The notes: a model not told the origin generated them from the letters alone. Numbered from the stretch's first letter, positions 48,761 through 62,160 are shown. The stretch: 64,000 bases of DNA from Nyssa sinensis (GCA_008638375.1 CM018036.1:11842328-11906327); one strand, 5' to 3'. Translations and numbers: made by a program.

Positions 48761-51700
48761 CATAAGCTTGTGTTTGATAATATGTGTTCTGTATGCATGT
48801 GTATTTATTAAGGAAAAAAATTATGCATTAAATTCATATGGTTGATTTTTAAAATGTCATTTTAGGAACACATTTTGACCGTTTCGCTACGGTGGATGTG
48901 CTCTTTATAGCACCAATAGATAGCCCTTAAAATTTCATGATGATCCACCATTGGATCTGCGAGAAATTTGAGTTTAAAGTTTTGATTTTTCAAGAAAATA
49001 CAACTTTAATTCAAATCTTTGGGTTTTAATACGATATGTAAAATCTCGATTATTGTGCATAAAATTTATATCGATATATTTCTTGTTTCAAGATCTTTCC
49101 AACGATATATGGTACATAATTTTTCGTCAAAAAATGAGTGAGATATAAGGTCTCAAAGTTTGACAGCAGCAATAGGCCAACCTTGTTTTTAGAGAAGATA
49201 AATTACAGATAAATGCAACCATCACTCTCAACGGGACGCGTGGGAGCACATGCATCATCTTCCGGGGCTTATTTTTTGACACCTTTACAAAGTCTGCCTC
49301 ACTCACTGAATTTGTGACCCCGTGATGTATTTTTTATAATTTTTTAGCTTTCGAAAATTAGTTTAAATTAATTTTTATTACGAAAAAGTGTCAAAAATGT
49401 GTTTAAATACTTTTTCAAAAATTTCAAAGAGCTATATTTGTGATTAAAATTTCATATCAGTATTCAGTATACTTTTGGGAGTCCAAATTACTTTTTGGTG
49501 GATTTTTTTTACCTATTTTTGATATTTTTGGGGCTTTAAAAATTAATTTTTTATCCTAAAAATTGGTTAAAATTTTTAAAATCTTTATTTTAAATGTGAA
49601 AAATTCTTGGAAAGACTCTGAAAATTAGGAATAATTATACTATGTGTAGATCGTATTTTTTGGGTCATGTGTAGATTATTTTTGTTTTAATTATCACGTG
49701 GACAATTATTTAGTATAGTATTGTTGCATAATATTGATTCCTATTAATTGTGAGATCAAAATACCCACTCCCATTGTGGCGAGGTGTGGTAAAGTCATCT
49801 ATCCAGACCCATTATATTACTTTGCATGTGAATGTATGTTGTGATTGGATGAGTTTATTTAATTGATATTCTAATACATGTGTTGTTATGATGTATAGAA
49901 TAATAAGGTTAATTTTGTGATATACGAAATATTGGCATGACATCTCCATTTATTTTATTACTTTTAATAGATTGATGCAGTAGGTTCATTATACAATGTA
50001 ATAAATTTTAAAAAGATTGTATTTATTTATAAACCTTTGTAAGAGGATGTATATTAGCTGCAAACTGATATGTCCATAAATTATCTTAACATGATATACT
50101 AGAATACCAAGTGAGCTCAAGTGGAGTCCATGCGGTTTAGAATATGCGCATTGACTATTATTGTTATGTTGATGAATTAAATTTATTTTAATTCAAAATT
50201 ATTGTGTAGATGAATTAAATTCAAATTATCTTGCTTGAAATTATTTTAAAATATACTTTTGTTTACATAAATGAGAAATGATTATGAAGCTTAGCAAAGT
50301 TTTCGATCTCATAGTATAAAATAGAATAATATTTTTAATTAAATTTTTGGTAGCAGAATTATATAATGAATGTAAACTTAAATGTCACATTGTGCACAAA
50401 TAACCTCAATGAATGTAAATGTCGACTTGACCAACATAAATGTTTAGAATGACCACATCACACATATAGCATATATGTAGAGATTGACCAATAGGAAATA
50501 TAGTCCAATACCTTGAGACATGGATGCTTGTCATAATTAATTAAATTGTTAAATGCGTTTTATTATGTAGAGCAACATATATAAATCTCATTGAAAAATT
50601 GTCTGGATTAATTCCATGAAAATTGTAGATTTGCCTTTAATGAGTAACAAATTCTCACCATATAATAACTTCGCTCGTATTTAAATTTAAAAAAAAAAAA
50701 CATAAATGATGCTACTTATTTAAATAAAAATATTTTTTAAAATAATGTGTCATCTTGAGACAAAAGGTAGAGCGCCAAGAGGCGAACTTTTAAACAAACT
50801 TTGTTGCATAGGGTAGGCCAAACAAAGCTTTTGGGTTGAGAAACTTGCACCAAAAGTAGGTAAGAAAGTCAAGTACCATAGGTGTATGTACGACAGATAA
50901 TAAGATATATTATAGAATGAGTTGCTATTTAAGAATAAAAGAGATCATTTTGCTCATATTTGTATTGAGTCAAAGTTGACAATTTTATTCAAAATAGAGA
51001 AAAATGTATAAAATGGTACGTAAAGAGCACGACTATACATTGCTCATAATGTTTTGTACATTATGCACAAGTAGTAATATAAGTATTAATCGCTACAAGA
51101 GTGAGTTGATTAATTCTTTTGAGCAACACATGGCCTTATGATAAAATAATTAGATATTGGTGTTTGATTAGATGTTTGGTCCACTTCTAATCTAATTAAT
51201 TTTTGACTTTTTTTATCTTTAAATTTTAGTCTTTAGAACTGAATGAAACTATTTATTCTTTGTGAAATAATAGTTTAATGTAGATTGATTAGTTTGATCT
51301 ACCCCATGTTAGAAGCAGCTTCATTATATGAGTATAATAGTGGCTTTGTCTCATTGAATTATTTGATAATTTTAGACCTATCTCTTTATAGCTTGCCATA
51401 GCTTGCCACGATGCTATTTTTTTGAATAATAACATAAACACATTAAACTAAATTGGATGGCTAAATTAGCTTAAGAAGACCCATTGAAGTTACTCGTGAA
51501 AATCAGTCTATCAGTGTGTAAACTCAATTTGATTGGAAAGGCCTGTAAGAAGCCTTATTTGTAAGGTTGATTGACTCCTTATCTACTAGAGTCAGTGCTA
51601 ATAGCATATGTGAACTCATGATGTTATGAAAATTGGGCATATAGTAGAACATCTTATTTTCTTATTTTGTTACTCGCGTTATGATTACTCACCTAACTCA

Positions 51701-53377
51701 AGCATGCTATAAGCATTAGTTGCTTCAAGCATTTGTCAAGAGGTTGAGTGTCAAAAATGAAGAATTTTGAAATTCTTCACACTAATTGTAAAAGAGAGTA
51801 CTTATCTGATTACTTTAAGACAATTCAGTGAGAAAAATGAAGGAAATTAGATTTTGTTAAATATAGTTAGGTCGATGATGGCGCAAATATATTTTTTACT
51901 TCCTATATCCTTAACCAAGTGCCCTAATAGTCAATTCATTTAAGCTTGAGAATGGTAAAAAAAACCTAATTTGGAGAGTTTATCACCTTTTGGGGTTTAT
52001 GTGACTTGCTCACATTATTTATTTTTGTAAAAACTTGGCTCTAAGTTTTAAAAATGTTTATTTTTAAATATTCTTTTTAAAAGTTTAAAGGGCCATTGGA
52101 TTCTTAATTAAACATCCCAAATAAAGGAATGACTAAATTGAGTTGCGCAATGAGAAAAATTTAAAGGATCTTTAACTTTATAGGTTAATAAAATTTATGG
52201 AAATCACACCATCTCTCGACGACGATGGGAAATTGATATCTCATTTTGTAATCGTCGACGATGTTTTGGTTAATGAGAGTGACTTGCTGTCTAGTGGGAG
52301 TATACCATTGGTTGAGATTGTACTATTGGAGGAAGATTCTTAAGATCCTTAGTTATGTAGAAGCAAATGTAAAATATTTTCTCATTGTATTTGTAAAATT
52401 GAAGGGAGAAATTTTAACTATTGTTCCACATGTGTAAGTGAATATTGCTTCTTATGTAGAGGCAAAAATTTTCTATGCTAATAGTGTATGGATGACTGCT
52501 ATGAGTGATAAATTGAGTTAAATTAGTAAAGAATCAAACTTTGAGAATGGTTGATCTCCTTTTTGTATAGGATTGATTAACTAGTAATTATACCCTATCT
52601 TTTTTGAAAATGACCTATCCCAAAAAGGATATTGACTATGTAGAGAGATTTTCCCTAGTGGTGAGAATTGTCTCCATCCATCTTATTTCAATGATTGTCG
52701 CACATGTTGGATCTTAGGAACTTTCTAGATGGACTAAGAGATTATCTCTTCTATGAAAAATTAGATGATAATTCTTCATGAATTAAGTTTTGGTCTTCAA
52801 GGTCAATGAACAAATAAAGCAAAATGTGCTTGCTTAAGTGTTCATTTGTGACTTGTAATCGTCTATGCAATTTTGGGCTTTAAGGTTAATGAATAAAGAG
52901 CGCAAAGTCTGCTTGCTCAATTGTTCATTTGTGACCTAAAGCAATTGCCAAGTTAGTGGAACCTTATATTTCATCGAGCAATTGGCTTCATGATGATCAA
53001 GGAAGCCACAAACAGTTTAAAGAAAGAATTTTGATCTTTTGTGTAGTTGCTGACATATATGGAATTGGTTGTCACCACTTGGAGGTGGTTGTCCTGTATT
53101 AAAGAAGACATGGGTGAAGTAGACTATACTTGGGATTTAAGTTCCATGGAGATTGCCTTGAGGGATTTCTCATTTTGTCTTGAGAAATCTATAAACGATC
53201 TTGTTAGCACGGTCCTAACCTAATGACAGATTAATAGGGGTATACTTTAGTTTTGATCATTGCAATTGGATAAGTAAGTGAAAGAGATATTTTGTAAACT
53301 TTTCTATTTGAGCGCAGTTGAGATTTTGAAGTACACTAGGATGTGAACTCGATTGTTTTTGCAGCTCTTATTGATGG

Positions 53378-53580
53378 TCAAATTATTAGAGCAACTTATT
53401 GCTTTGCTCATATGAATTATCAAATTATTAGAGTAGCTCAATGCTTTGCTCATAGAGATAGTCAAATTATTAGAGCATCTTAATGTCTTGCTCATATGAT
53501 TGGTCAAATTATTAGAGTAGCTTAGTGTTTTGCTTGTATAGATGAGAAAACTATAAAAACGACTTAGTGTTTGCTCATCG
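53378..53580 (+). repeat. 42-bp minisatellite inside the LTR element
   Basis: Units begin 'tcaaattattagag' at 53378, 53420, 53462 and 53503, each followed by a 'gcttaatgctttgctcata' variant. A degenerate fifth unit ends near 53580. The minus-strand open frame here (53304-53507) only reflects the repeat. Confidence 0.85.
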
Positions 53581-55175
53581 AATTTTAGTTAATTGGTTTC
53601 TTTGATATCTAAGTAATGTCAAGAATACACGGTTGGTCGTCGCAATTGAGGCAGTAGTTTGGTTGTAGACATTCTAGTAGCGCCTTAACATAGCGTCATG
53701 CAAGCAAGATGATATGTTCATCAATTATGATTGTATGGCAGCTCTAGCATATACAAGTATTGCATTTATCGTAGCTTTATTCCACATTATCAATAAGCTT
53801 TACAAGCTTGAGGGATATAAGTACAGGCAATGCCTTTCCCTTTTTGTGGTGTCTTTTAGACTTAGGGTTCAGAAGGACAAAACCGTGCAGACTCACCACT
53901 AGGATGGAAGCTTAGGCTCATTAGTGGGCTGGTAGACCAATAACGGTAATGGGAGAACCAAACATATTGACATTAATTTTCACTACACATGTTTGAGATA
54001 GAGTTTTGTAAGGGAGATGATCCTAAGCCTATACTTAGTGATGTTTTACATCTTATGTTAAATAGTTGAGTTTATTTTAGATTTGATTTGATATATTAAA
54101 CATCGTGTGACATTATTTCATCATTATATGATTTTGTGTTTATATTGAGATGATTTTTTGATGTTGTGACCATACATGAAAGATGTCAACATGTTTGGAT
54201 TGGCTCTCTCTTATGAGCAATCGCCTTAGCGCTTAGATAACGAGCAAGATGAGACATTAAATTTTTAGTTGGAGGAAGAATTCATCTTTATCATATATGT
54301 CACCTTGACAATGAAGGTCAAGATGAGATTCTTTTAAAGAATCGAGCATGAAGGTTAACTACACACCTCATGTAACCTGAAGAAATCTAAATGCGAACTT
54401 TCAGACAAACGTTAGGAGAGAGACTCAATTAGAATGTTCGGGTTAGGCTCTGAGATAGTGATGGAGGACGCTGAGATAGCGACAGGCGCTAGATAGTGAC
54501 TAGACTAAGATTTGTATGGCGTTATATACTTTTGAAAATGGGTTTGAAATTCCCAATTGAGTGGGAGCTCCGCCATAACAAACATTATATATTGTATGTG
54601 CTATTGATGCGACCTTTAAAAAAGAAGGGGAACGAATGTATCCATGTTTCGTTACTGTGTGAGCTCTGGGAACCTTTTTTAGTTTCACTGTGCACTTTGT
54701 GATCTAAGACTACGTTATGAAGAGAGAGCTTAATGTTGCTACTTTAGTATGTTGCTAAAGAACCATGATTGATACGGTCTAGGGGGCATGTCTAGAAAAG
54801 TATTTGAATTCGATTAGATTAACGTAAGTAGCTAGAGAAGAAAGTTTTGTAATACACTATTGTCTTGTGACTCATTGCCCGGGAATCATGTCGGTTTCTG
54901 TGTTTATCAATATGATCATGAGTACAATACATATTGGCTGGTCCATGCATCACGCTGAGATTAGTTCTTGTGAGAGATAACGGATGCTATATCTAGTGTA
55001 ACAAAATAGTTTGGGGCATAGACGAGATCAATTATGTGTTTATAGTGAGGTACTATGTCAGTTTGATGGTAACTTAATATAGTACTCCTACCCCGATCCT
55101 TCTCGTCTAGTCGCACAATCCATTTTCTGTATGTGGAAGCTGATGCAGAGAGCTTAGTACTCAACCTATGTGGAT

Positions 55176-55185
55176 GAGTGAGAGG
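55176..55185 (+). other. Polypurine tract
   Basis: GAGTGAGAGG directly abuts the TG of the 3' LTR, the expected plus-strand primer position. Confidence 0.7.
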
Positions 55186-55700
55186 TGTTGGACATTGGGT
55201 CATATGGACCTGAGTCCATTTGGCATCTATAAGATTTGTGTAGATTGTGATAATTATGATAAGAGTTTATATGTGATTAAAACTCTTATCCGTTCTGGTT
55301 GGTTTGATCGACTTAGATATTATTATGCAAGTCTTGCGGTTATCCCATTAGTTGTGGTCATGGAATATGAACATACACGCATTGGTTAAGTGTAATGAAT
55401 TCATCCATGTATAGTCTCCCAAATTATCACGTAAAATTTTGAGTGATGCTTTCTTTGAGATTCTTCTTGGGTGATCATCAAAGTATCATTAGGTCTTGGA
55501 TCGTGGAAAGATATAGGCGACTCAATCTTGTAGCCGTTTTATTTGACAAGGAGAATCTCTTGCAGCATTTCAAGAATTTTTGTAGTATTTCAAGTAAGTT
55601 CATAATACAAGCCGTCTCTTCCGCTTTCGTTTCCGCTATTTTTTATCCTGAAAAGGTAACCGGGTTAACACCCTTTTATGTTTTTTATGTATTTCCTTCA
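55186..55700 (+). repeat. 3' LTR (full length)
   Basis: 515 bp, TG...CA ends, followed at once by the ATCAT duplication. It retains the middle segment lost from the 5' LTR, so it best represents the LTR of the family. Confidence 0.88.
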
Positions 55701-55705
55701 ATCAT

Positions 55706-58439
55706 GAAATTGAAGTCTTGGGATTGAAATTAGTTGAAATTGGAATAAAGCTAATTCAAATTTTAATCTATGGAACCTCTAATTTCACCCAATTTCATCT
55801 CTAATGCCCTAATTTTGTAGTGCTAAACATAATTTTATAAAAATTAACAATATTGGGAAAATGAAAACAAGGCAAAAATTTATAAAACCCCCAAATTAAA
55901 ATTGAAGCCACGTGAGCACAACTACTTATAAGCAAAAGATTGGCCAGATGTTGTAAGCTTGAATTTGGATTTACAAATTACAATAAGAATAGATATCATT
56001 ATTTGATAAACATTATTATAATATGAATTAGTATTTAGTAGGAGTGGTTAAGGCAACTATTATAAATGTTTCAGAGGGAAGTGGATAGGACTTCTATTTG
56101 ATTTGATTTGATTTTTTTTTTTATACCAGGGCAATTATGTTTTAATTAACTCTTTTTAACTAAATTATAAGCCTATAAAATTATCAAAAATACTTTGATA
56201 ATTTTTTTTTATCTTAATAGTAATTAAATAATTAATTAAATTAAAATATACACAAAATAATTATATAATTAATAAATTAGTAATTATATGATGTAGTGGA
56301 GCTACAATGTAACTATAGTATATTATTCGAGTACACATGTGTTGCATAATAATATAGATATATTTAAAATATTGATAAAATAATTTATTTTTATAAACAT
56401 ATATTTGAAATATACATATTAAAATTAATTATTCTATTAATTTTAATGCGATTTCGAGACATTCACTTTTGAATGCTTTTATTAATTTTAGTGCCATCTT
56501 GACAAACTCACTTTTGGATGCGAGTGTGAGCACGCGTGGCATACAAGAATTTGTGTAAAACTTTTCAAAGAAACTTGAGAAGAATACCTACAGGATGATG
56601 TGGCTCATTATGAGCCACACAAGGGTCAAGGGGAATGAGTGACATGGTGTGTGTGTGGGTGGGTGTACCAAAAGGGTGATGTGTACTGGTGTGCTGGGTG
56701 ATTTGACGAGCCTTGGGCGAGTCAACCCGCTGAGTTCAAGCCAGTCAATTTGTTGGTCAAAAAGGTTTGTTCAACGGGTTGTTGGGTCAGTCATCGGGTC
56801 TGGTCAATGGGTTGTTGACGAGTCTTGGGTTTTGGGCTTGGGCTTGGATCATGAGTTGGGCCAGGGCTTGGGCTTGGATCATGAGTTAGGCCAGGGCTTG
56901 GGTTTTTGGTTATTGGGTTCTGCTATGGGCTTGGCCTAGTTACCATTTTTATAAGGTCTTATGACTTATTTGGCTATGGATTCGGTGTAAATAAGATTAA
57001 TGTTCTATTCTGGTGAAGGACAAATTGATTTATTATGGGCTGTTTGGTTATATATTTAAGGAATTAGAATTCTAATAATTCTAGAAAGGTTGATTAATTA
57101 AAAGAAATTACAAATCCAGGAATTAAATTATAAAAAATTAAAAAAATGCCCTCTTGTTTACAATGTTTTTGACACTCCAAACTTAAATTTGAGATTCATT
57201 TGAACAAAGGGGACTTAGGAATAGTCTCACTTAATTTAATAAAATAACAAAAATGTTCTTAGATTTATAATAAACAGATGAGTGTCTAATTAAAATATAA
57301 AAATGACGTGGGTATGATTTTTGGGCATGTTGAACTCAAATTTGATGACTGTTTGAAAAAAAAAATTGAGACTTGGAGTTGGTCCTATATAATTTTGTGA
57401 AATGATAAAAATACTTTTAGAGGTTTAAAAAACATCTAAAAAGCTAAGTAACTCTTTGAAAAAGAGCTCTTAAAAATTTTTAGGATCCCGAAATTCGTTT
57501 TTAATATTTGTTTGAAGAAACAGTGACTCGGTACATGAGTAAAAACATGTCTAGCGCTAAAAAATTTATAAAACAAATCATAAAACATAATTAATGAAAG
57601 TCAGGATGACCAAATACACTATAAAATGACTTCCAACTTAAAAATAAAAACATAGAGATGCTAATCAGAGTGATTGCATAAAAAACTCCAATGCTTATTT
57701 GAATGGTAAATTAGGCTGAGATGAGAACCTTAAGTCAAAATGGAAAACCAAATCACTATAATGCTTAGAATACACATTAAGAAATTGTGTAAATACGGAG
57801 ATATGAAATATAGATATGAATTTGTTCTTGTATGATGATGATCTGCCCAAACTATGGTTGACCATTGTGAATCTGTTAGAATTCCAATATCCGCAACTTG
57901 ACCAACCCTCCATACTAACTGTAACCAACATGTTATTTGGACAGACTGGGAAATGTGTGGTCTTCCACACTCACCAAAACAGAGAAGCAGTGATCTTCTG
58001 CCAGATTCAATGATGACCCAGTTGACTGGAAATTGGTACCTACGTTTCTTGTATGAAATTTGCAAAGTTTGCAACTTGGGTTTGGTCCAAATCAACTCTC
58101 AACTGACTTGAATTTGTTAGTCTATGAGTGCTGATAAAGTGGGAATTGATTTAAGGTTTGTGCTGGTTAGGAGTTAGGGTGCTAATGTTTAACACCACAC
58201 AAATTTAACAGGTAGTCAACACGTTTAATATGATTATTAAACATATTGTGTTTGAGTTTTAGTCATATAGATCTGTGTAACTAGACTTGACACGTTTAAT
58301 TATAAATAAATAAAAAATCATGGGTGAGGGTAATTAGTTCTACACCAAAGGCTATCAAAGTTTAAGAGACTTTTTGAAGCGAATTATCATGCACAAATTA
58401 AGAGTCTCTTAAATATGAATCCCAAAAAAAGTAACTCAA
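55706..58439. other. Intergenic, repeat-derived
   Basis: At 56834-56893 a 30-bp unit (gggcttgggcttggatcatg and ten more bases) is present twice within a GGGCTTGGG-rich tract (56640-56945). The open frames there and at 57695-58095 have no recognisable domain. The rest is AT-rich. Confidence 0.5.
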
Positions 58440-58566
58440 CCTAAAACATGATTGGATAAAAATAATACTCACATCCCTTTAATGGGAGAGTGAGAGATAA
58501 GAAACTTGAACCTATGACCTTCTCCTAATGAAGAAGTTATGGTGACCAACTAAGTCAGTCCCTATT
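58440..58566 (-). mobile_element. tRNA-derived SINE fragment
   Basis: On the minus strand the A box is TGACTTAGTTGGTCACC (near 58557-58541) and the B box GGTCATAGGTTCAAGTTTC (58519-58501), spaced as in a tRNA gene. No matching acceptor stem is visible, so a tRNA gene is unlikely. Confidence 0.6.
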
Positions 58567-60234
58567 CATTAAGAGACTTTTTCACTTATAAAGAGGTATT
58601 CACTTTATTTTATTCTACACTTGATTTTCACTTATAAAATTATTTTAAACTTATAAAGAGACATGTAAGATTTTCATCTAAAAGATTAAAAATTAAAACA
58701 AAGAGGTTAATCATGTTGACATATGTAATTTATTTAATAAATAGATCGTATTTAAATATTGAAATTGAACGTGTTGAGTTAATATTGATTTATATTTTTA
58801 AATATAGTATATCTTAACACTAATTCGATGTAAAACGTAAACATGAATTGACACTCTTTTGCAGGATGGTACAACCAATGAACCCAAGACGGCTTTCTAG
58901 AGGGGTGCATGCTTGACCCATCCAACCAATGAACCCAAGCCGGCTTTGTAGAATATGCGAGTCACTGCTTCATGGGGTGAAAATTCCATGTCTTGTCAGG
59001 TTGGTGTTCATCTTGTGGTGGCTTCCACAGTGATGCAGACCTCTGTACATGTATGCGACTAGACTTCAGAAAAAGGCATGATTGGCCATTGTCAAGGAGG
59101 GCCAACCTTGCCCCCACCCATTTTTGGCTTTTCTAATTTGGTGAGATGCTTCACTTTGGATAGAGATCATCTCCAGGGTGGAGCCAAAAAAAATTTTCAG
59201 GGTGATTGGAATTTTTTTTGAGAAAGAATTAGGCCGGAAATTTTTTTTTTCAAGTCGAGGTGGGAATTTTAATGAAAAAAATGTTTCATTCTCAAAATTG
59301 GAGGATTTACATATAATTTTTTATTTTTTGTAAAATTTGAAAGAAAAAAAAAATTATTGTTTAAATTAGAAACGGATTTACATGTCAATTTTTTTTTTTG
59401 GTTGAAAAATTTGGCGGGAGGGGAGTGCTGGGCCCACGCCTCCATGTATATCCGCCATTGATCGTCTCTGTATTTGATTCATCCAATTTCGTAACGCACT
59501 GTTGAATATATAACATGTCAGGTAAAATATTACGTAACACATGCATTGAGGGAATTTAATAAAAGAGAGAGCCAAATCCCTTCGGCTTCCATGCTCAACA
59601 ATACTTGGGAAAGCCACGACTTGAGATCATATACTTGATATGTTTCAAACTACTGCTTCTTTCTTCTTCTTTTTATTGGGTCCCTATTGCTTTTCATGGG
59701 GTGTAATCTGTAACCAAGAATGGATGAGGATTTGGAATTGGTTGGCTTTTGTACCAACCTACCGGCCAACCTCAACTTTAGAGTCTCTGTTTTGGCTACT
59801 GAGAAGATGAAGAAAAACAAAGAAAAGTTCAGAATCATACAATTTTAACATTCTGAATTTCCAATTACCAATTTACTTCCCATTTTCTCTAACTTCCTGG
59901 AAAACAAAAGTTTCTCTTGGAACCATATGTACTGCAAAGTTTCCCCATTAAATCACTTCAAACACAAAGTACACAAGCTGGTTGGGTAAGCAAATCTAAG
60001 AATAAACCATTTCATTTATTATTACACAAAAGCAAATTAAAGCAGGTAAAATGTAACAACTCTGTTCTGTGGTTTCAACTGAAAGACAGTAACAGAGACA
60101 AGTACACAATTCTAACGCCAAACTAATTGGCAAACAGAAATATCCATCATCAAGTGACAAAAAATTCAAAGAATCAAACTTCTCACAATTTTCATTTCTG
60201 GCTTTTGACACCATGGAGAAGAAACTCTTTAGTC
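58567..60234. other. Intergenic and UGD 3' UTR
   Basis: 'ccaatgaacccaag(a/c)cggctt' occurs at 58874 and 58925, a short direct repeat in an otherwise unidentified GC-richer patch (58860-59160). For the UGD transcript, AATAAA on the minus strand at 60020-60015 is a plausible poly(A) signal, giving a 3' UTR of about 230 nt. Confidence 0.5.
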
Positions 60235-61678
60235 TTATGCCACAGCTGGCATGTCCTTAAGCCATGAATCCAATGGCTTCCCAATTGAGTAGACAATAAA
60301 TCCAATCTCCCTCAGCTTCTCCACATTCACAATATTTCTACCATCAAAAACAAATGCTGGCTTCTGCATGTTGTTGAAAATTTTCTGGTAATCAAGCGTC
60401 TTAAATTCATCCCACTCAGTTAGAATGCAGATTCCATGTGCATCCTTTGTTGCCTCATAAGCATCCCAAGCTATGCCAACTTGCTTCACAGAAGTGGGAC
60501 TCATTGGCTGGAGGTGAATTGGATGGTCCCAATCGAACTTGTTCATTGAGAGATCCCTCTGAATCTGATCTTCAGTCACCTGAGGATCATATATGCTCAA
60601 GCGGGCTTTATCCCCCAACAGTCCCTTGCACACATCAATGGCCGGAGTCTCCCTTGTGTCACCGGTGTCTTTCTTAAAGGCAAAGCCAAGTATGGCTATC
60701 TTCTTACCCGAAATTGTGTTGAACATGGAGGAAACAACCCGATTCACAAATCGGTTCTTTTGGTAGTCATTTACCTTAATGACTTGTTTCCAATAGTTTG
60801 CAACTTCAGGGAGGCCATTGCACTCGCAAATATAGACCAAGTTGAGAATGTCCTTCTGAAAACAAGACCCACCAAAACCAACACTGGAATTCAGGAACTT
60901 GGGCCCAATTCTGGTGTCCTTGCCAACCGCATGGGAAACCTGCGAAACATCAGCCCCAGTTGCCTCACAGAGAGCTGACATGGCATTGACGGATGAAATC
61001 CTCTGAGCCAAGAAGGCATTGGCAGCTAGCTTTGAGAGCTCTGCTGACCAAAGATTGGTGCAAATTATTCTGTCTTCAGGCACCCAATGAGCATAAACAT
61101 CTTTCAATGCTTTAATTGCCTTTTGCCCATCAGGGGTGTCTCTCCCCCCAATAAGAACCCGATCTGGTTTAAAAAGGTCTTCGATTGCAGTTCCCTCAGC
61201 AAGAAATTCTGGGTTTGAGAGAATTTGATAGTTGATGCCCTTGCTATTGTGGCTCAATATTTTTTCAATTGCTTCAGCTGTTTTCACTGGAACAGTTGAT
61301 TTTTCAACCACAATCTTGTTGGATTTAGACACATCGGCAATCATCCGGGCTGCACTCTCCCAATATGTCAAGTCTGCAGCTTTGCCCGGCTCCAAGGCCC
61401 CGAGTCTTGGTTGGGGTGTTGACTGAAACAAAGATTATGTCCGCCTCTGCTACATGCTTTTCAACATCAGTGCTGAAGAACAGATTCCTTCCTCTGCATT
61501 GCTTCACCACTTCTTCAAGACCCGGCTCATATATTGGTAGCTGGTCACTATTCCATGCCATGATCCGAGAAACAGAGATGTCAACAACAGCCACTTCAAT
61601 TGAGGGGCACTTGAGAGCAATAACTGCCATGGTAGGTCCTCCAACATACCCAGCTCCAATGCAGCAGATCTTCACCAT
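60235..61678 (-). CDS. UGD: UDP-glucose 6-dehydrogenase, one extra base in frame
   Basis: This cytosolic enzyme oxidises UDP-glucose twice with NAD+ to give UDP-glucuronate, the precursor of pectin, xylan and other wall sugars. A single coding exon, as usual for plant UGD, starts at 61678. With the extra base ignored it gives 480 residues, the standard length. The N-terminal Rossmann NAD motif is GAGYVGGPT (residues 8-16). The catalytic Cys272 sits in [10 protein letters not shown]. Further conserved blocks are [32 protein letters not shown] and [16 protein letters not shown]. The frame breaks at 61385-61387: GCCGGGCAAAG encodes a shifted product, while one G fewer gives the expected [13 protein letters not shown]. 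As written, the protein would stop after 117 residues. Everything else is conserved, so a sequence error or a very recent mutation is likelier than long-standing pseudogenization. Confidence 0.93.
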
Positions 61679-62120
61679 TTTTTTTCCCTGTTATTGGGAA
61701 CATGAGACAAGGGATGTGTCATATAACATAAACATTTTTTTTTTCTTTCAAAAGGTCATATCCATATCTATATCTATCTATCTATATGTATATATTCAGT
61801 GAGAACCATAACAAAAGTTAGCATCTACATGTTGCATAGATGGAAGATGTTTTAAACTAGAAGATGCAAACATATACATTCATAATCTATTAGCAGTACA
61901 AATTAACACTACCTGAGAAAATGGAAGTATAAGAGAAACATTCAGACAAACCAATAGATGCAAATAATAGATGAAATCATGTATAAAATACACACAAGGT
62001 TCTATTCCAAATTGAAATTCAAGCCAGAATTACCTTACTGATTCCCCAATTCACTTCAGAGAATATAAACAGTATATTTAGTATGATCTCTGCAGATTAG
62101 AAAAACCTCGGCTTCTTACA
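61679..62120 (-). other. UGD: UGD 5' UTR with intron
   Basis: The acceptor CCCAATAACAG ends at 61688, nine bases before the ATG. A donor fits at CAGTAAG|GTAATT (intron 62033-61688), or five bases earlier at CA|GTAAGG. Arabidopsis and other plant UGD genes also have an intron in the 5' leader, so this structure is expected. Confidence 0.65.
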
Positions 62121-62160
62121 AAAAAGAAAAGAGCCCAAGACCTCCTTATATACTCATATT
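62121..62160 (-). promoter_or_regulatory. UGD: UGD core promoter (TATA box)
   Basis: GAGTATATAAGGAGG on the minus strand places TATATAA at 62152-62146. The start of transcription is expected about 30 bases downstream, near 62115-62120, with a CT-rich leader following. Confidence 0.65.

Larger units (their letters stand above)
48477..55700 (+). mobile_element. LTR retroelement without coding capacity (LARD-like)
   Basis: The element is bounded by LTRs that start TGTTGG and end TTCCTTCA. Immediately outside are five identical bases, ATCAT (48472-48476 and 55701-55705), the target duplication. A primer-binding site complementary to initiator tRNA-Met follows the 5' LTR and a purine tract precedes the 3' LTR. 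The 6.4-kb interior has no open frame above about 70 codons and no recognisable gag, protease, integrase or reverse transcriptase motif in any frame I read. It is therefore either a non-autonomous large retrotransposon derivative or an extremely decayed element. The orientation follows from the PBS and PPT. Confidence 0.85.

Noticed and set aside
53378..53580. Possible CRISPR-like array
   Set aside because: Direct units are contiguous and diverged with no unique spacers, and the DNA is eukaryotic. It is a minisatellite.
48760..55175. Hidden retroviral genes (gag/pol) in the LTR element
   Set aside because: I looked for protease, integrase and reverse transcriptase motifs in the readable frames and saw none. 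A profile search would be decisive.
56640..56945. Possible Gly/Leu-rich protein (plus-strand frame of 96 codons)
   Set aside because: It arises from GGGCTTGGG-type tandem sequence and has no family features.
57695..58095. Two overlapping minus-strand open frames (91 and 121 codons)
   Set aside because: They overlap in different frames and neither resembles a known protein. Chance openness is more likely.
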